Assembly (NCBI RefSeq): GCF_020819595.1
Contig: NZ_JAJHNP010000002.1
Location: forward strand, 310,001 to 374,000
Length of the DNA stretch: 64,000 nt
Reading direction: 5' to 3'
Origin: Streptomyces barringtoniae
Lineage (GTDB): Bacteria; Actinomycetota; Actinomycetes; Streptomycetales; Streptomycetaceae
Shown: piece by piece, positions 35,399 to 43,700 of the stretch
How the letters are laid out: each line of letters opens with the position of its first letter
Position numbering within the stretch: the first letter of the stretch is position 1
Program-made: the position numbers and the translations under genes
The notes under the pieces: generated by a model
Database searches by the model: none
What the model was told of the DNA's origin: nothing
Seen by the model: only the letters and a program-made list of their open reading frames with translations

Positions 35399-36127
35399 TC
35401 ACTGCGCGTCGGTCGCCCGCAGCTGCTCCACCGTCGGTGCCGTACCCCCCAGGTGCGCGGGCAGCCACCAGGAGTCCTCGGGGCCCTTGGGGCGGCCCGG
35501 GTAGGCGCGCTGGGCGGCGTCCAGCAGGTCCTGGACGCGCTCGCGCAGCCGGCGGGTTATGGCGCCGGCGTACTGGTCGCGGGGTGCCTCGACCGCCTCG
35601 CCGACCCGGATGGTGACGGGCAGGTGGTTGCGCTTGAAGTTGCGGGGGTGGCCCTTGGTCCACAGCCGCTGGGTGCCCCACACCGCCATCGGGACCAGCG
35701 GGACGCCGGCGTCCTGGGCGAGCCGGGCCGCACCGGACTTGAAGCTCTTCAGCGTGAACGACTGGGAGATGGTGGCCTCCGGGAAGACCCCGACGACCTC
35801 ACCCGAGCGCAGCGAGTCCAGCGCGTGCGCGTAGGCCGCCTCGCCCTGGTTGCGGTCCACCGGGATGTGCTTCATGCCGCGCATGAGCGGACCGGAGATC
35901 CTGTGGCGGAAGACGGACTCCTTCGCCATGAAGCGCACCAGGCGCTTCTGCGGCAGGGCCGCCAGACCGTTGAAGACGAAGTCCAGATAGCTGATGTGAT
36001 TGCTCACCAGCACGGCGCCGCCCGAGCGCGGGATGTTCTCCGACCCCTGGCAGTCGATCTTCAGGTCCCAGACCTTGAACAACGTCTTGGCGAATCCGAC
36101 GACGGGACGGTAGACCAGCTCTGCCAT
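35399..36127 (-). CDS. 1-acyl-sn-glycerol-3-phosphate acyltransferase (PlsC-like)
   Basis: 242 residues. The PlsC motifs are in order: NHISYLDFVF (NHx4D, catalytic His and Asp) near residue 44, then HIPVDRNQGE, VVGVFPEATISQSF (the EGT motif is EAT here) and VPLVPMAVWGTQRLW. It would transfer an acyl group from acyl-CoA or acyl-ACP to lysophosphatidate or a similar acceptor at the membrane. No N-terminal signal. It is divergent from nothing obvious; the gap to 36316 has no gene. Confidence 0.92.
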   Translation of the reverse strand: MAELVYRPVVGFAKTLFKVWDLKIDCQGSENIPRSGGAVLVSNHISYLDFVFNGLAALPQKRLVRFMAKESVFRHRISGPLMRGMKHIPVDRNQGEAAYAHALDSLRSGEVVGVFPEATISQSFTLKSFKSGAARLAQDAGVPLVPMAVWGTQRLWTKGHPRNFKRNHLPVTIRVGEAVEAPRDQYAGAITRRLRERVQDLLDAAQRAYPGRPKGPEDSWWLPAHLGGTAPTVEQLRATDAQ

Positions 36128-36315
36128 GGGCGGGACGGACCCTTTCTGCTCTGCTCGGGAAAGGGGGCTCCCGGCGGGTAAGTTACGCAGCCGTAGGTTT
36201 ACGGCGTCTCGCAGATCGTGCCCGAAGAACGGACGGGTAGCCAGCCCTGGTGCCCGGTGGCGGCGAGATTCTCGTCACGTCGGCCTACATCCCACCTCGG
36301 ATTTTTGAGTACCCT

Positions 36316-36732
36316 TTACTCCGCCCGTACGGTGGCCCTCTTCAGAAGCAGGAACATCTCGCACCCCAGGCAGTAACCGAACGCCGCGTTCAGGAACGCG
36401 GCGGCGAGGGCCGCGCCGGTCGCGGCGAGACCGAGCCACTGCGGTCCCACGGTGAACCCGACGAGACCGAGCCCCGCGAACACCAGGCCCACGGCCTGCG
36501 CGAAGCGCGGCGGTTCCGGCGCCTCGAACTCCTTCGGCGGCCCGAGCCGCGGCCGTACGGCCGTGCGGAAGGCCCAGCCGTACGGCGAGTGCTGCACCCC
36601 CGCGGCCGCTCCCAGCGCGAACGCCAGCGTCTGCCAGCCCAGTACCCAGGCGTTCTCCAGGCTGAGTGCCGCGGCCAGAACGGCCGTCGTCACGGCCGCC
36701 CCGAAGCGCGGCCCCCTCACGTCGATGTCCAT
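36316..36732 (-). CDS. DUF4395 family membrane protein
   Basis: 138 residues from ATG 36732 (an ATG six codons upstream is possible). Four hydrophobic segments are visible and the conserved start MDIDVRGPRFGAAVTTAVLA and LGPPKEFEAPEPPRFAQAVG are typical of DUF4395. A CxxC motif, FGYCLGCEMF, lies at the C-terminal membrane end and could take part in thiol exchange. It is divergent from a thioredoxin-like gene 72 bp away, an arrangement that suggests a joint membrane thiol-disulfide system. Confidence 0.88.
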   Translation of the reverse strand: MDIDVRGPRFGAAVTTAVLAAALSLENAWVLGWQTLAFALGAAAGVQHSPYGWAFRTAVRPRLGPPKEFEAPEPPRFAQAVGLVFAGLGLVGFTVGPQWLGLAATGAALAAAFLNAAFGYCLGCEMFLLLKRATVRAE

Positions 36733-36804
36733 GAACCCAGCATTCCGCAACGGAAACTCGCGCGGGAGGCGGGAATCTTTTCAGTCTCGTGAATGCTTGG
36801 GCGG

Positions 36805-37221
36805 ATGATGACCGGAGTGATGGTGTGCGTGGCGGTGCTCGTCGTGGCGAGCGCCGCCGGGGTGCTGCACAAGCGGCGGGGCGGGAGAGTACGGGTGCGC
36901 GGGCGGGACGAGGGCAAGCGGCTGGGAGCCGCCGAGCTGGGCGGCGACCTCGGCGAGCGCGCCACGCTGGTCCAGTTCTCCAGCGCCTTCTGCGCGCCCT
37001 GCCGGGCCACCCGCCGGGTCCTCGGCGAGGTCGCCGCAATGGTCCCCGGGGTGGCCCACGTCGAGATCGACGCCGAGGCCCGCCTGGACCTCGTACGCGA
37101 ACTCGGGATTCTCAAGACGCCCACCGTGCTGGTGCTCGACGCCGGCGGACGCGTCGTGCGGCGTGCCACGGGACAGCCCCGCAAGGCCGACGTCATCGCG
37201 GCACTGGGCGAGGCCGTGTGA
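36805..37221 (+). CDS. Thioredoxin-family protein, membrane-anchored
   Basis: 138 residues. Residues 1-20 form a membrane anchor (MTGVMVCVAVLVVASAAGVL), followed by an Arg/Gly linker and a thioredoxin domain with the active site FSSAFCAPCRATRRVL (CAPC) and ILKTPTVLVLDAGGRVVRRATG, where the cis-proline loop is KTPT. Start ATG 36805 or 36808; ATG 36793 is also in frame. It is divergent from the DUF4395 gene with the CxxC motif, a likely partner. Confidence 0.87.
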   Translation: MMTGVMVCVAVLVVASAAGVLHKRRGGRVRVRGRDEGKRLGAAELGGDLGERATLVQFSSAFCAPCRATRRVLGEVAAMVPGVAHVEIDAEARLDLVRELGILKTPTVLVLDAGGRVVRRATGQPRKADVIAALGEAV

Positions 37222-37304
37222 GGGGGCCTCAGGAGACGGGTCGGTGTCTTCCGTATCCCGGACCGTGCTTGACTGGGCGCACCAACTATCGTCAGCCTGA
37301 CCGT

Positions 37305-37385
37305 ATGCCGACCGAACTCCTTCTCCACGGGCGGGTCCACGTCGACCTCTCCCGCACCGCGAGCGCCATCTGTCCGGGCTGTTGA
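37305..37385 (+). CDS. Cysteine-ending putative leader peptide (26 aa)
   Basis: A 26-residue frame starting ATG 37305 encodes MPTELLLHGRVHVDL, then SRTASAICPGC and a TGA stop, ending 44 bases before the flavin reductase start. The form (short, HVDLSR in the middle, Cys residues at the very end) matches the putative leader peptides of Streptomyces found ahead of sulfur-metabolism genes, which are thought to sense cysteine supply by ribosome stalling. It is too short for routine gene finding. No attenuator hairpin was clearly identified. Confidence 0.6.
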   Translation: MPTELLLHGRVHVDLSRTASAICPGC

Positions 37386-37429
37386 GACCCGACGGCCCAG
37401 CTCGCGACCTCCAGCAGAAGGACAACTCC

Positions 37430-37939
37430 ATGACGGCCTCGCCCGACCTCGGCACTGTTCAGCTCGCCTCTCCCGACCTGTTGCGCTCCGCCTTCCGCCG
37501 GCACGCCGCCGGTGTGGCGGTGATCACCGCGCGTGGCGCCTCCGGCCCGGTCGGCTTCACCGCCACCTCGCTCACCTCGGTCTCCGCCGAGCCCCCGCTC
37601 GTGTCCTTCGGCATCGGCACGGGCGCCTCCAGCTGGCCGGCGATAGCCGAGACGGACCACGTCGGCGTCCACATACTCGCCGAGCACCAGAGCGAGCTGG
37701 CCGCCACCTTCGCGCGCAGCGGCGCCGACCGCTTCGGCGCGCCGACGGCCTGGCGCGAGGGCCCGGAAGGCGTACCGGTGCTCGACGGCGTGCTCGCCTG
37801 GCTGGTCTGCCGGATCGTCGAGCGCGTCGCGGCCGGTGATCACCGGCTCGTGCTCGCCGAGGTCGTCCTGGGTGACCCCACGGGCGCCGGCCGCCCCCTT
37901 CTTTACCACCAGGGCCGCTTCAACGGCCTGCGGGATTGA
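37430..37939 (+). CDS. Flavin reductase family protein
   Basis: 169 residues, ribosome-binding site AGAAGGA 8 bases before ATG. It has the flavin reductase split-barrel pattern: LRSAFRRHAAGVAVITA, GFTATSLTSVSAEPPLVSFG (the FMN-binding loop), HVGVHILAEHQSELA, and C-terminal GDHRLVLAEV. Such enzymes supply reduced FMN to monooxygenases, including desulfonating ones. The leader peptide 44 bases upstream suggests control by cysteine or sulfur supply. Confidence 0.9.
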   Translation: MTASPDLGTVQLASPDLLRSAFRRHAAGVAVITARGASGPVGFTATSLTSVSAEPPLVSFGIGTGASSWPAIAETDHVGVHILAEHQSELAATFARSGADRFGAPTAWREGPEGVPVLDGVLAWLVCRIVERVAAGDHRLVLAEVVLGDPTGAGRPLLYHQGRFNGLRD

Positions 37940-38106
37940 TCACGCACGCCTCTCCTGCGGAGTCGTCGAGTTCCGGTTACGCTGCGTTGCGAAGGTCACA
38001 GTTCAAAGCGCTTGCTTAGCGGGCAGGAACTGGGTGTACTGACGAGTAATATTTCGGTCGGAGCGCGCGGACGCCCCGACCGGGATCGGCCGCTTGAGGC
38101 GCCTAT

Positions 38107-38125
38107 GCTGCCTGCAAGAGGCAGC
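38107..38125 (+). promoter_or_regulatory. Perfect hairpin in the leader of the etf operon
   Basis: GCTGCCT (38107-38113), loop GCAAG, and AGGCAGC (38119-38125) form a perfect 7-bp stem 30 bases upstream of the etfB start. A good -10 box TAATAT (38047-38052) lies further upstream, so the hairpin would be in the leader RNA. Role unknown. Confidence 0.4.
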
Positions 38126-38156
38126 CCGGAAATGACGATGCAGTAGGAGAGCCGGC

Positions 38157-38942
38157 GTGAGCTTGAGGATCGTTGTCACTGTGAAGTACGTGCCCGACGC
38201 CACTGGCGACCGGCACTTCGCCGATGACCTGACCGTCGACCGCGACGACGTCGACGGTCTGCTCTCCGAGCTGGACGAGTACGCGGTCGAGCAGGCTCTC
38301 CAGATCGCGGAGAACGCGGACGACGCCGAGGTCACCGTCCTGACCATCGGCCCCGAGGACGCCAAGGACGCGCTCCGCAAGGCCCTGTCCATGGGTGCCG
38401 ACAAGGCCATCCACGTCGAGGACGACGACCTGCACGGCACCGACGCCATCGGCACCTCCCTGGTCCTGGCCAAGGCGATCGAGAAGGCCGGCTTCGACCT
38501 GGTCGTCTCCGGCATGGCCTCCACCGACGGCACCATGGGCGTCGTCCCCGCGCTGGTCGCCGAGCGCCTGGGCGTCCCGCAGGTCACCCTGCTCTCCGAG
38601 GTCTCCGTCGAGGACGGCACGGTCAAGGGCCGTCGCGACGGCGACGCCGCGTCCGAGCAGCTTCAGGCCTCGCTCCCGGCCGTCATCTCCGTGACCGACC
38701 AGTCGGGCGAGGCGCGCTACCCGTCCTTCAAGGGCATCATGGCGGCCAAGAAGAAGCCGGTGGAGTCCTGGGACCTGTCCGACCTGGACATCGAGGCCGA
38801 GGAGGTCGGCCTGGACGGCGCCTTCACCAAGGTCGAGGCCGCGAACGAGCGCCCGGCCCGTACGGCCGGCACCATCGTCAAGGACGAGGGCGAGGGCGGC
38901 AAGCAGCTCGCTGAGTTCCTCGCGAGCCAGAAGTTCATCTAA
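38157..38942 (+). CDS. etfB: Electron transfer flavoprotein, beta subunit
   Basis: 261 residues from GTG 38157 with AGTAGGAGA 6-9 bases upstream. It opens SLRIVVTVKYVPDATGDRHF and carries the family pattern IGPEDAKDALRKALSMGADKA and VVSGMASTDGTMGVVPALV, with the AMP-binding region. EtfB and EtfA form the heterodimer that carries electrons from acyl-CoA dehydrogenases to the membrane quinone pool. The etfA gene follows 53 bases on. The AidB-like acyl-CoA dehydrogenase in this window is a possible client but lies 34 kb away. Confidence 0.96.
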   Translation: MSLRIVVTVKYVPDATGDRHFADDLTVDRDDVDGLLSELDEYAVEQALQIAENADDAEVTVLTIGPEDAKDALRKALSMGADKAIHVEDDDLHGTDAIGTSLVLAKAIEKAGFDLVVSGMASTDGTMGVVPALVAERLGVPQVTLLSEVSVEDGTVKGRRDGDAASEQLQASLPAVISVTDQSGEARYPSFKGIMAAKKKPVESWDLSDLDIEAEEVGLDGAFTKVEAANERPARTAGTIVKDEGEGGKQLAEFLASQKFI

Positions 38943-38995
38943 GGGCTCGCCCCCGCTGACCGCCCCTCAACTTCGTTACGCAGGAGAGCAATCCC

Positions 38996-39958
38996 ATGGC
39001 TGAAGTCCTCGTCTACGTCGACCACGTGGACGGTGCCGTCCGCAAGCCCACCCTGGAGCTGCTGACCCTGGCCCGCCGCATCGGCGAGCCCGTCGCCGTC
39101 GCGCTGGGCAACGGCGCCGCCGACACCGCCGCCACGCTCGCCGAGCACGGCGCGGTGAAGGTCCTCACCCACGACGCCTCCGAGTACGGCGAGTACCTGG
39201 TGGTGCCGAAGGTGGACGCCCTGCAGGCCGCCTACGAGGCCGTCTCCCCGGCCGCCGTGCTGGTCCCCTCCTCCGCCGAGGGCAAGGAGATCGCCGCCCG
39301 CCTGGCCCTGCGCATCGGCTCCGGCATCATCACCGACGCCGTCGACCTCGAGGCCGGCGACGAGGGCCCGGTGGCCACCCAGTCGGTGTTCGCCGCGTCC
39401 TTCACCACCAAGTCCCGTGTCATCAAGGGCACCCCGGTCATCACGGTCAAGCCGAACTCGGCCGCCGTCGAGGCCGCCCCGGCCGCAGGCAGCGTCGAGG
39501 CCCTGTCCGTGTCCTTCTCGGACAAGGCGACGGGCACGAAGGTCACCGCGCGTACGCCGCGTGAGTCGACGGGCCGTCCGGAGCTGACCGAGGCCGCGAT
39601 CGTCGTCTCCGGTGGCCGTGGCGTCAACGGTGCCGAGAACTTCTCGATCATCGAGGCGCTGGCCGACTCCCTCGGCGCGGCCGTCGGTGCCTCCCGTGCC
39701 GCCGTCGACGCCGGCTGGTACCCGCACACCAACCAGGTCGGCCAGACCGGTAAGTCGGTCTCGCCGCAGCTGTACATCGCCAACGGCATCTCCGGCGCGA
39801 TCCAGCACCGTGCCGGTATGCAGACCTCCAAGACGATCGTGGCCGTCAACAAGGACGCGGAGGCCCCGATCTTCGAGCTGGTCGACTACGGCGTCGTCGG
39901 CGACCTCTTCGACGTCGTCCCGCAGCTGACCGAGGAGATCAAGGCCCGCAAGGGCTGA
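38996..39958 (+). CDS. etfA: Electron transfer flavoprotein, alpha subunit
   Basis: 320 residues with CAGGAGAG ahead of ATG 38996. The C-terminal half has the FAD-binding signature: [58 protein letters not shown] and [19 protein letters not shown]. It forms the FAD-bearing subunit of the heterodimer with EtfB, encoded just upstream. A strong terminator hairpin follows directly after the gene. Confidence 0.97.
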   Translation: MAEVLVYVDHVDGAVRKPTLELLTLARRIGEPVAVALGNGAADTAATLAEHGAVKVLTHDASEYGEYLVVPKVDALQAAYEAVSPAAVLVPSSAEGKEIAARLALRIGSGIITDAVDLEAGDEGPVATQSVFAASFTTKSRVIKGTPVITVKPNSAAVEAAPAAGSVEALSVSFSDKATGTKVTARTPRESTGRPELTEAAIVVSGGRGVNGAENFSIIEALADSLGAAVGASRAAVDAGWYPHTNQVGQTGKSVSPQLYIANGISGAIQHRAGMQTSKTIVAVNKDAEAPIFELVDYGVVGDLFDVVPQLTEEIKARKG

Positions 39959-39974
39959 GCCTCACCCGGCACAC

Positions 39975-40013
39975 CCGAGGCCCCGGCGACCCGCGCGGTC
40001 ACCGGGGCCTCGG
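39975..40013 (+). terminator. Strong hairpin terminator after etfA
   Basis: CCGAGGCCCCGGCGACC (39975-39991) pairs with GGTCACCGGGGCCTCGG (39997-40013) over 17 positions with one mismatch and a 5-base loop. A U-tract is absent, as is usual for streptomycete terminators. It separates the etf operon from the next gene. Confidence 0.85.
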
Positions 40014-40097
40014 TGCATCCTGGTGACGATCCGCCGGGCGCCGACCACGCTCCGGACGGGGTGTTGACCAGCGAGAACCACCCGGATAACTTCATTC

Positions 40098-40125
40098 TAC
40101 GGATTGTTGATTCCGTACAGCGGAA
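40098..40125. promoter_or_regulatory. Overlapping palindromes upstream of the citrate-lyase-like gene
   Basis: TACGGA (40098-40103) faces TCCGTA (40112-40117), and TTCCG (40111-40115) faces CGGAA (40121-40125); both share the TTCCG element. They lie 17-44 bases before ATG 40142 and overlap the expected promoter zone. They look like an operator for a dimeric regulator that is not encoded next to it. Confidence 0.5.
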
Positions 40126-40141
40126 AATTGGAGGGTGTGGG

Positions 40142-41440
40142 ATGGGTCAGCAGGAGAAGGTGGCGACGAGCCTCGCGGGCGCCGTGAGCGAGGAGATCAG
40201 CGCCTCCCTCGCGCCGGTCGACGCGGAGCTGGAGCGCCGCTACCCCGGGGACCCCGGCACCCGGCAGCCCGTCCACACCGTCTACGTCCCCGGTGACGCC
40301 TTCGCCGCCGACACCATCCGCTCCTGGGGCGACCAGGCCCTCGCCGCCCTCGACGAACATGCCCCCGACGTGGCTTCCTTCGCCGCGGTCCTCGGCCTGT
40401 CCGACGAGCTCGCCGAGCCCGTCTACTCCCGCGTCCGCGCCAAGCTGGAACGCGAGCCGATCGAAGACCTGCGCGTCGACTTCGAGGACGGCTACGGCCC
40501 CCGCCCCGACGCCGAGGAGGACCGGGCGGCTGCCCGCGCGGCCCGCCTGATCGCGGAGGCGTACGCGAACGGCACGGCGGCGCCGTACATGGGCATCCGC
40601 ATGAAGTGCATGGAGGCCCCCGTACGCGACCGGGGCATCCGAACCCTCGACGTCTTCCTGACCGGCCTCACCGAGTCCGGCGGCCTGCCCGAGGGCCTGG
40701 TGCTCACCCTGCCCAAGGTGACCTACCCGGAGCAGGTCACCGCGTTCGCGCGCCTGCTGGACGCCTTCGAGAAGGTGCACGGCCTGGACGCCGGCCGGCT
40801 CGGCTTCGAGATCCAGATCGAGACCAGCCAGTCCATCCTCGCCACCGACGGCACCGCCACCGTCGCCCGGATGATCCAGGCCGCCGAGGGGCGCGCCACC
40901 GGGCTGCACTACGGCACCTTCGACTACAGCGCCTGCCTGGGAGTCTCCGCCGCCTACCAGGCCAGCGACCACCCGGCCGCCGACCACGCCAAGGCAGTCA
41001 TGCAGGTCGCGGCCGCGGGCACCGGGGTGCGCGTCTCCGACGGCTCCACCAACGTCCTGCCCGTCGGCCCCACCGCGAAGGTGCACGACGCCTGGCGCCT
41101 GCACTACGGCCTCACCCGCCGCGCCCTGGCCCGCGCCTACTACCAGGGCTGGGACATGCACCCCGGCCACATCCCGACCCGGTACGCCGCCGTCTTCGCC
41201 TTCTACCGCGAGGGCTTCGAGCAGGCCGCGGCCCGCCTCGCCCGCTACGCCAACCGGGCCGGCGGCGACGTCATGGACGAGCCCGCCACCGCCAAGGCCC
41301 TCAGCGGCTATCTGCTGCGCGGCCTGGACTGCGGCGCCCTCGACATCGCCGAGGTCGCCCGCCTCGCCCGCCTGACCCGCGCCGACCTGGAGGGCTTCGC
41401 CGCTCCCCGGCGCGGCGACCTGACCGCCTCCGCGAAGTAG
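40142..41440 (+). CDS. HpcH/HpaI aldolase / citrate lyase-like (DUF6986-type) protein
   Basis: 432 residues with TTGGAGG upstream of ATG. Motifs of the citrate-lyase beta/HpcH barrel are present: VDFEDGYGPRPDAEEDRAA (metal-binding Glu/Asp), GIRMKCMEAPVRDRGIRT, LTLPKVTYPEQ, FEIQIETSQSI (Glu) and GLHYGTFDYSACLG. The C-terminus has the GWDMHPGHIPTRYAAVF motif typical of the branch. The enzyme would cleave or form a C-C bond in a dicarboxylic or acyl-CoA substrate; the exact reaction is not known to me. I recall this family near purine-catabolism genes, but none is adjacent here. Confidence 0.8.
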   Translation: MGQQEKVATSLAGAVSEEISASLAPVDAELERRYPGDPGTRQPVHTVYVPGDAFAADTIRSWGDQALAALDEHAPDVASFAAVLGLSDELAEPVYSRVRAKLEREPIEDLRVDFEDGYGPRPDAEEDRAAARAARLIAEAYANGTAAPYMGIRMKCMEAPVRDRGIRTLDVFLTGLTESGGLPEGLVLTLPKVTYPEQVTAFARLLDAFEKVHGLDAGRLGFEIQIETSQSILATDGTATVARMIQAAEGRATGLHYGTFDYSACLGVSAAYQASDHPAADHAKAVMQVAAAGTGVRVSDGSTNVLPVGPTAKVHDAWRLHYGLTRRALARAYYQGWDMHPGHIPTRYAAVFAFYREGFEQAAARLARYANRAGGDVMDEPATAKALSGYLLRGLDCGALDIAEVARLARLTRADLEGFAAPRRGDLTASAK

Positions 41441-41591
41441 AGGTCGCGGCCCGGTCACAGCCCCCGGCCGGGGGAGTGGCCCGGTACCGCCGCCCCGTAC
41501 GCCGGACGCCACGCATCGACCAGGCGGACGCGACCAAGCACGACAGAGGAACGGGGCGGCGGTGGCAACACCGCGTCCACGTCAGCGACGT

Positions 41592-42371
41592 CTACGTCAA
41601 GGGCGGGAACAACGACGAACCGGTGCCCGGGCTCCCCGCCTGCCGACCGTCGGCGTACGGCTCGCAACCCGACTCCGTCACCCACTTCTGCTCGGCGAAC
41701 AGCCGAGTGCCCCGCGCGCAGAGTTCGGGGTCACGGCGTGCCCGCGCGCAGAACTCCTCCGGCGTGACCCCGAACAGCGCGCGCAACGGAGTCGATCGGA
41801 CGAGGAGTTCGCCGAGCAGGGCGCGCTGGTCGCCGGGATGGCGGCGGGGTGCGCCGGTGCCGTCGTGCAGCACGCCGTGCCGGTTGACGTAGGCGTACGC
41901 TCCGGTGAGCGCGCAACCGTCCGGCAGCTCGATCCGCACCTGGGGCGCGGGCAGCCAGCCCCGCCGGAAGTGGGGCTCGCTGGCGTCGATCACCTCCAGC
42001 TGGCGCCGGTCCAGCCAGATGACGAACAACTCCCGTAACGCCCGCGGTGACTTGACCGGAGACGCGGAGACATAGCCCAGGCGGCTGACGTGCGCCGAGA
42101 TGCCCACCTCGAGCCCGGACACCCGCGACCGCACCATCGGCACGGGCGAGTCGATCCCGAACTCGGCCATCTTGTGGCGCAGTTGACCCGGACAGGCATT
42201 GGAGCCGACGGCGAGCACCGGCACTCGGTCGTCGTACACCAGGCGCTCCAGCGGGAACATCCGGTCGCCGTGCAGCAGGCCGGAGTCGCCGGGCCAGGCG
42301 CCGGGATAGGTCAGCGGATGGTCGCGGGGAGCGTCGGCGAGGCCGAGCTCCGCCAGGGTGCGGCCGGTCAC
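41592..42371 (-). CDS. Conserved protein of unknown function, YGSN-like motif
   Basis: 259 residues with no recognised family. AVGSNACPGQLRHKMAEFG near residue 55 resembles the glycine-rich GSN loop of gamma-glutamylcyclotransferase-like proteins, but the remainder of that fold is not obvious. Cys58 may be significant. No signal peptide. It ends 8 bases before the LacI gene's region on the same strand, so it may be the distal gene of the LacI transcript (LacI stop at 42379). Confidence 0.7.
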   Translation of the reverse strand: MTGRTLAELGLADAPRDHPLTYPGAWPGDSGLLHGDRMFPLERLVYDDRVPVLAVGSNACPGQLRHKMAEFGIDSPVPMVRSRVSGLEVGISAHVSRLGYVSASPVKSPRALRELFVIWLDRRQLEVIDASEPHFRRGWLPAPQVRIELPDGCALTGAYAYVNRHGVLHDGTGAPRRHPGDQRALLGELLVRSTPLRALFGVTPEEFCARARRDPELCARGTRLFAEQKWVTESGCEPYADGRQAGSPGTGSSLFPPLT

Positions 42372-42378
42372 GGGCGGC

Positions 42379-43428
42379 TCAGTCGGCCGGCGGGAGCTCG
42401 CCCGAGCCGCGCGTGATCAGCCGGGTGGGCAACTCGATGCGCTCCGGTGCGACGAGCCCGCCGTCCAGCTGACGGAACAGGCGCTCGGCGGCGGTACGGC
42501 CGAGGGCGGCCGAGTCCTGGGCGACGACCGTGACGCCCGGCTGGAGCAGATCGGCCAGCTCGATGTCGTCGAAACCGACGAGGGCGACCCGGCGGGACTG
42601 CTCGGCCAGCACCCGGATCACGGTGACCGTCACCCGGTTGTTGCCCGCGAAGATCGCGGTGACCGGCTCGGGACCGGAGAGCATCTCCTCGGCCGCCCGG
42701 CGCACCCGCTCCGGGTTCGTCTGCCCGAGGGACATCCAGGCGTCCTCGACCGGTATCCCCGCGTCCTCCATGGCCGCCCGGTAGCCGCGCAGCCGCTCGG
42801 CGGCGGTGTGGATGCGCGGCATGTCGCCGATGAAGCCGATCCGGCGGTGCCCGTGCGCGATGAGATGGGCGACGCCGTCTCGGGCACCGCCGTAGTTGTC
42901 GGAGAGGACCACGTCGGCGTCGATGCGCCCGGCCGGACGGTCCACGAACACGGTCGCCACGCCCGCCCTGATCTCCGGTTCGAGATAGCGGTGGTCGTCC
43001 CCGGCCGGGATGATCACCAGACCGTCCACCCGCCGTGCGCACAGGGCCAGCGCCAGCTCCTGCTCCCGCTCCGGGTCCTCGGCGCTGGAGCCGTTGATCA
43101 GCAGGGCGCCGTGGGCCCGGGCCACCTCCTCGACGGCGCGGCTGAGCGGGCCGTAGAAGGGGTCTGCGAGGTCCTCCAGGACCAGCCCGATGCTCGCCGT
43201 ACGGCCCTTGCGCAGCACCCGGGCGCTGTCGTTGCGGCGGAAGCCCAGCGCGTCGATCGCCTCCTGCACCCGGCGCTCGGTGTCCGGGGTGACGCCGGGC
43301 TCGCCGTTGACCACCCGGGAGACCGTCTTCAGGCCGACCCCGGCCCGCGCCGCCACGTCCTTCATGGTCGGGCGGTTGCCGTAACGGGTGCCGGAAAGGC
43401 TGTCTGTGCGGCGGGTGGTCTCGGGCAC
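42379..43428 (-). CDS. LacI-family transcriptional regulator
   Basis: 349 residues from GTG 43428. The helix-turn-helix is PTMKDVAARAGVGLKTVSRVVNGEPGVTPDT, split here in part, and the periplasmic-binding-like ligand domain follows (ASIGLVLEDLADPFYGPLSRA, VFVDRPAGRIDAD, AIFAGNNRVTVTVIRVL, VALVGFDDIELADLLQPGVT). The effector is probably a sugar. A perfect 12-bp palindrome GACAACGTTGTC lies upstream. The neighbouring ROK kinase and GH27 alpha-galactosidase suggest control of galactoside use. Confidence 0.92.
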   Translation of the reverse strand: MPETTRRTDSLSGTRYGNRPTMKDVAARAGVGLKTVSRVVNGEPGVTPDTERRVQEAIDALGFRRNDSARVLRKGRTASIGLVLEDLADPFYGPLSRAVEEVARAHGALLINGSSAEDPEREQELALALCARRVDGLVIIPAGDDHRYLEPEIRAGVATVFVDRPAGRIDADVVLSDNYGGARDGVAHLIAHGHRRIGFIGDMPRIHTAAERLRGYRAAMEDAGIPVEDAWMSLGQTNPERVRRAAEEMLSGPEPVTAIFAGNNRVTVTVIRVLAEQSRRVALVGFDDIELADLLQPGVTVVAQDSAALGRTAAERLFRQLDGGLVAPERIELPTRLITRGSGELPPAD

Positions 43429-43583
43429 GATGCGGTGTCCTGTCCTGTCGTCCGTCTTGTCGTCCCTCTCGGCCACGGAACCGGTGCGTGCCAGGTGGTG
43501 CGCCGGTGTGCAGGAGGTGGTGCACCCCGGTGATGCGCCGATCAGTAGCTTGTATGAGGATGTGGCGTCGAGCATAGAGCCTG

Positions 43584-43595
43584 GACAACGTTGTC
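43584..43595. promoter_or_regulatory. LacI-type operator between LacI and ROK genes
   Basis: GACAACGTTGTC is a perfect palindrome with the central CG that is typical of LacI-family operators (compare TGACAACGTTGTCA). It lies 105 bases from the ROK kinase start and 155 from the LacI start, overlapping a minus-strand -10 TATGCT by its right arm. It would let the LacI protein repress both directions. Confidence 0.65.
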
Positions 43596-43700
43596 AGATG
43601 CGCGAGACACTGTCCACCACTGTCTGTCGGCCTGCGCCCCACCGTGTGACCGGCCTGCGTGTCTTTGGTTCTCAAGCTTCAACGGGGAGATCTGACTCTG

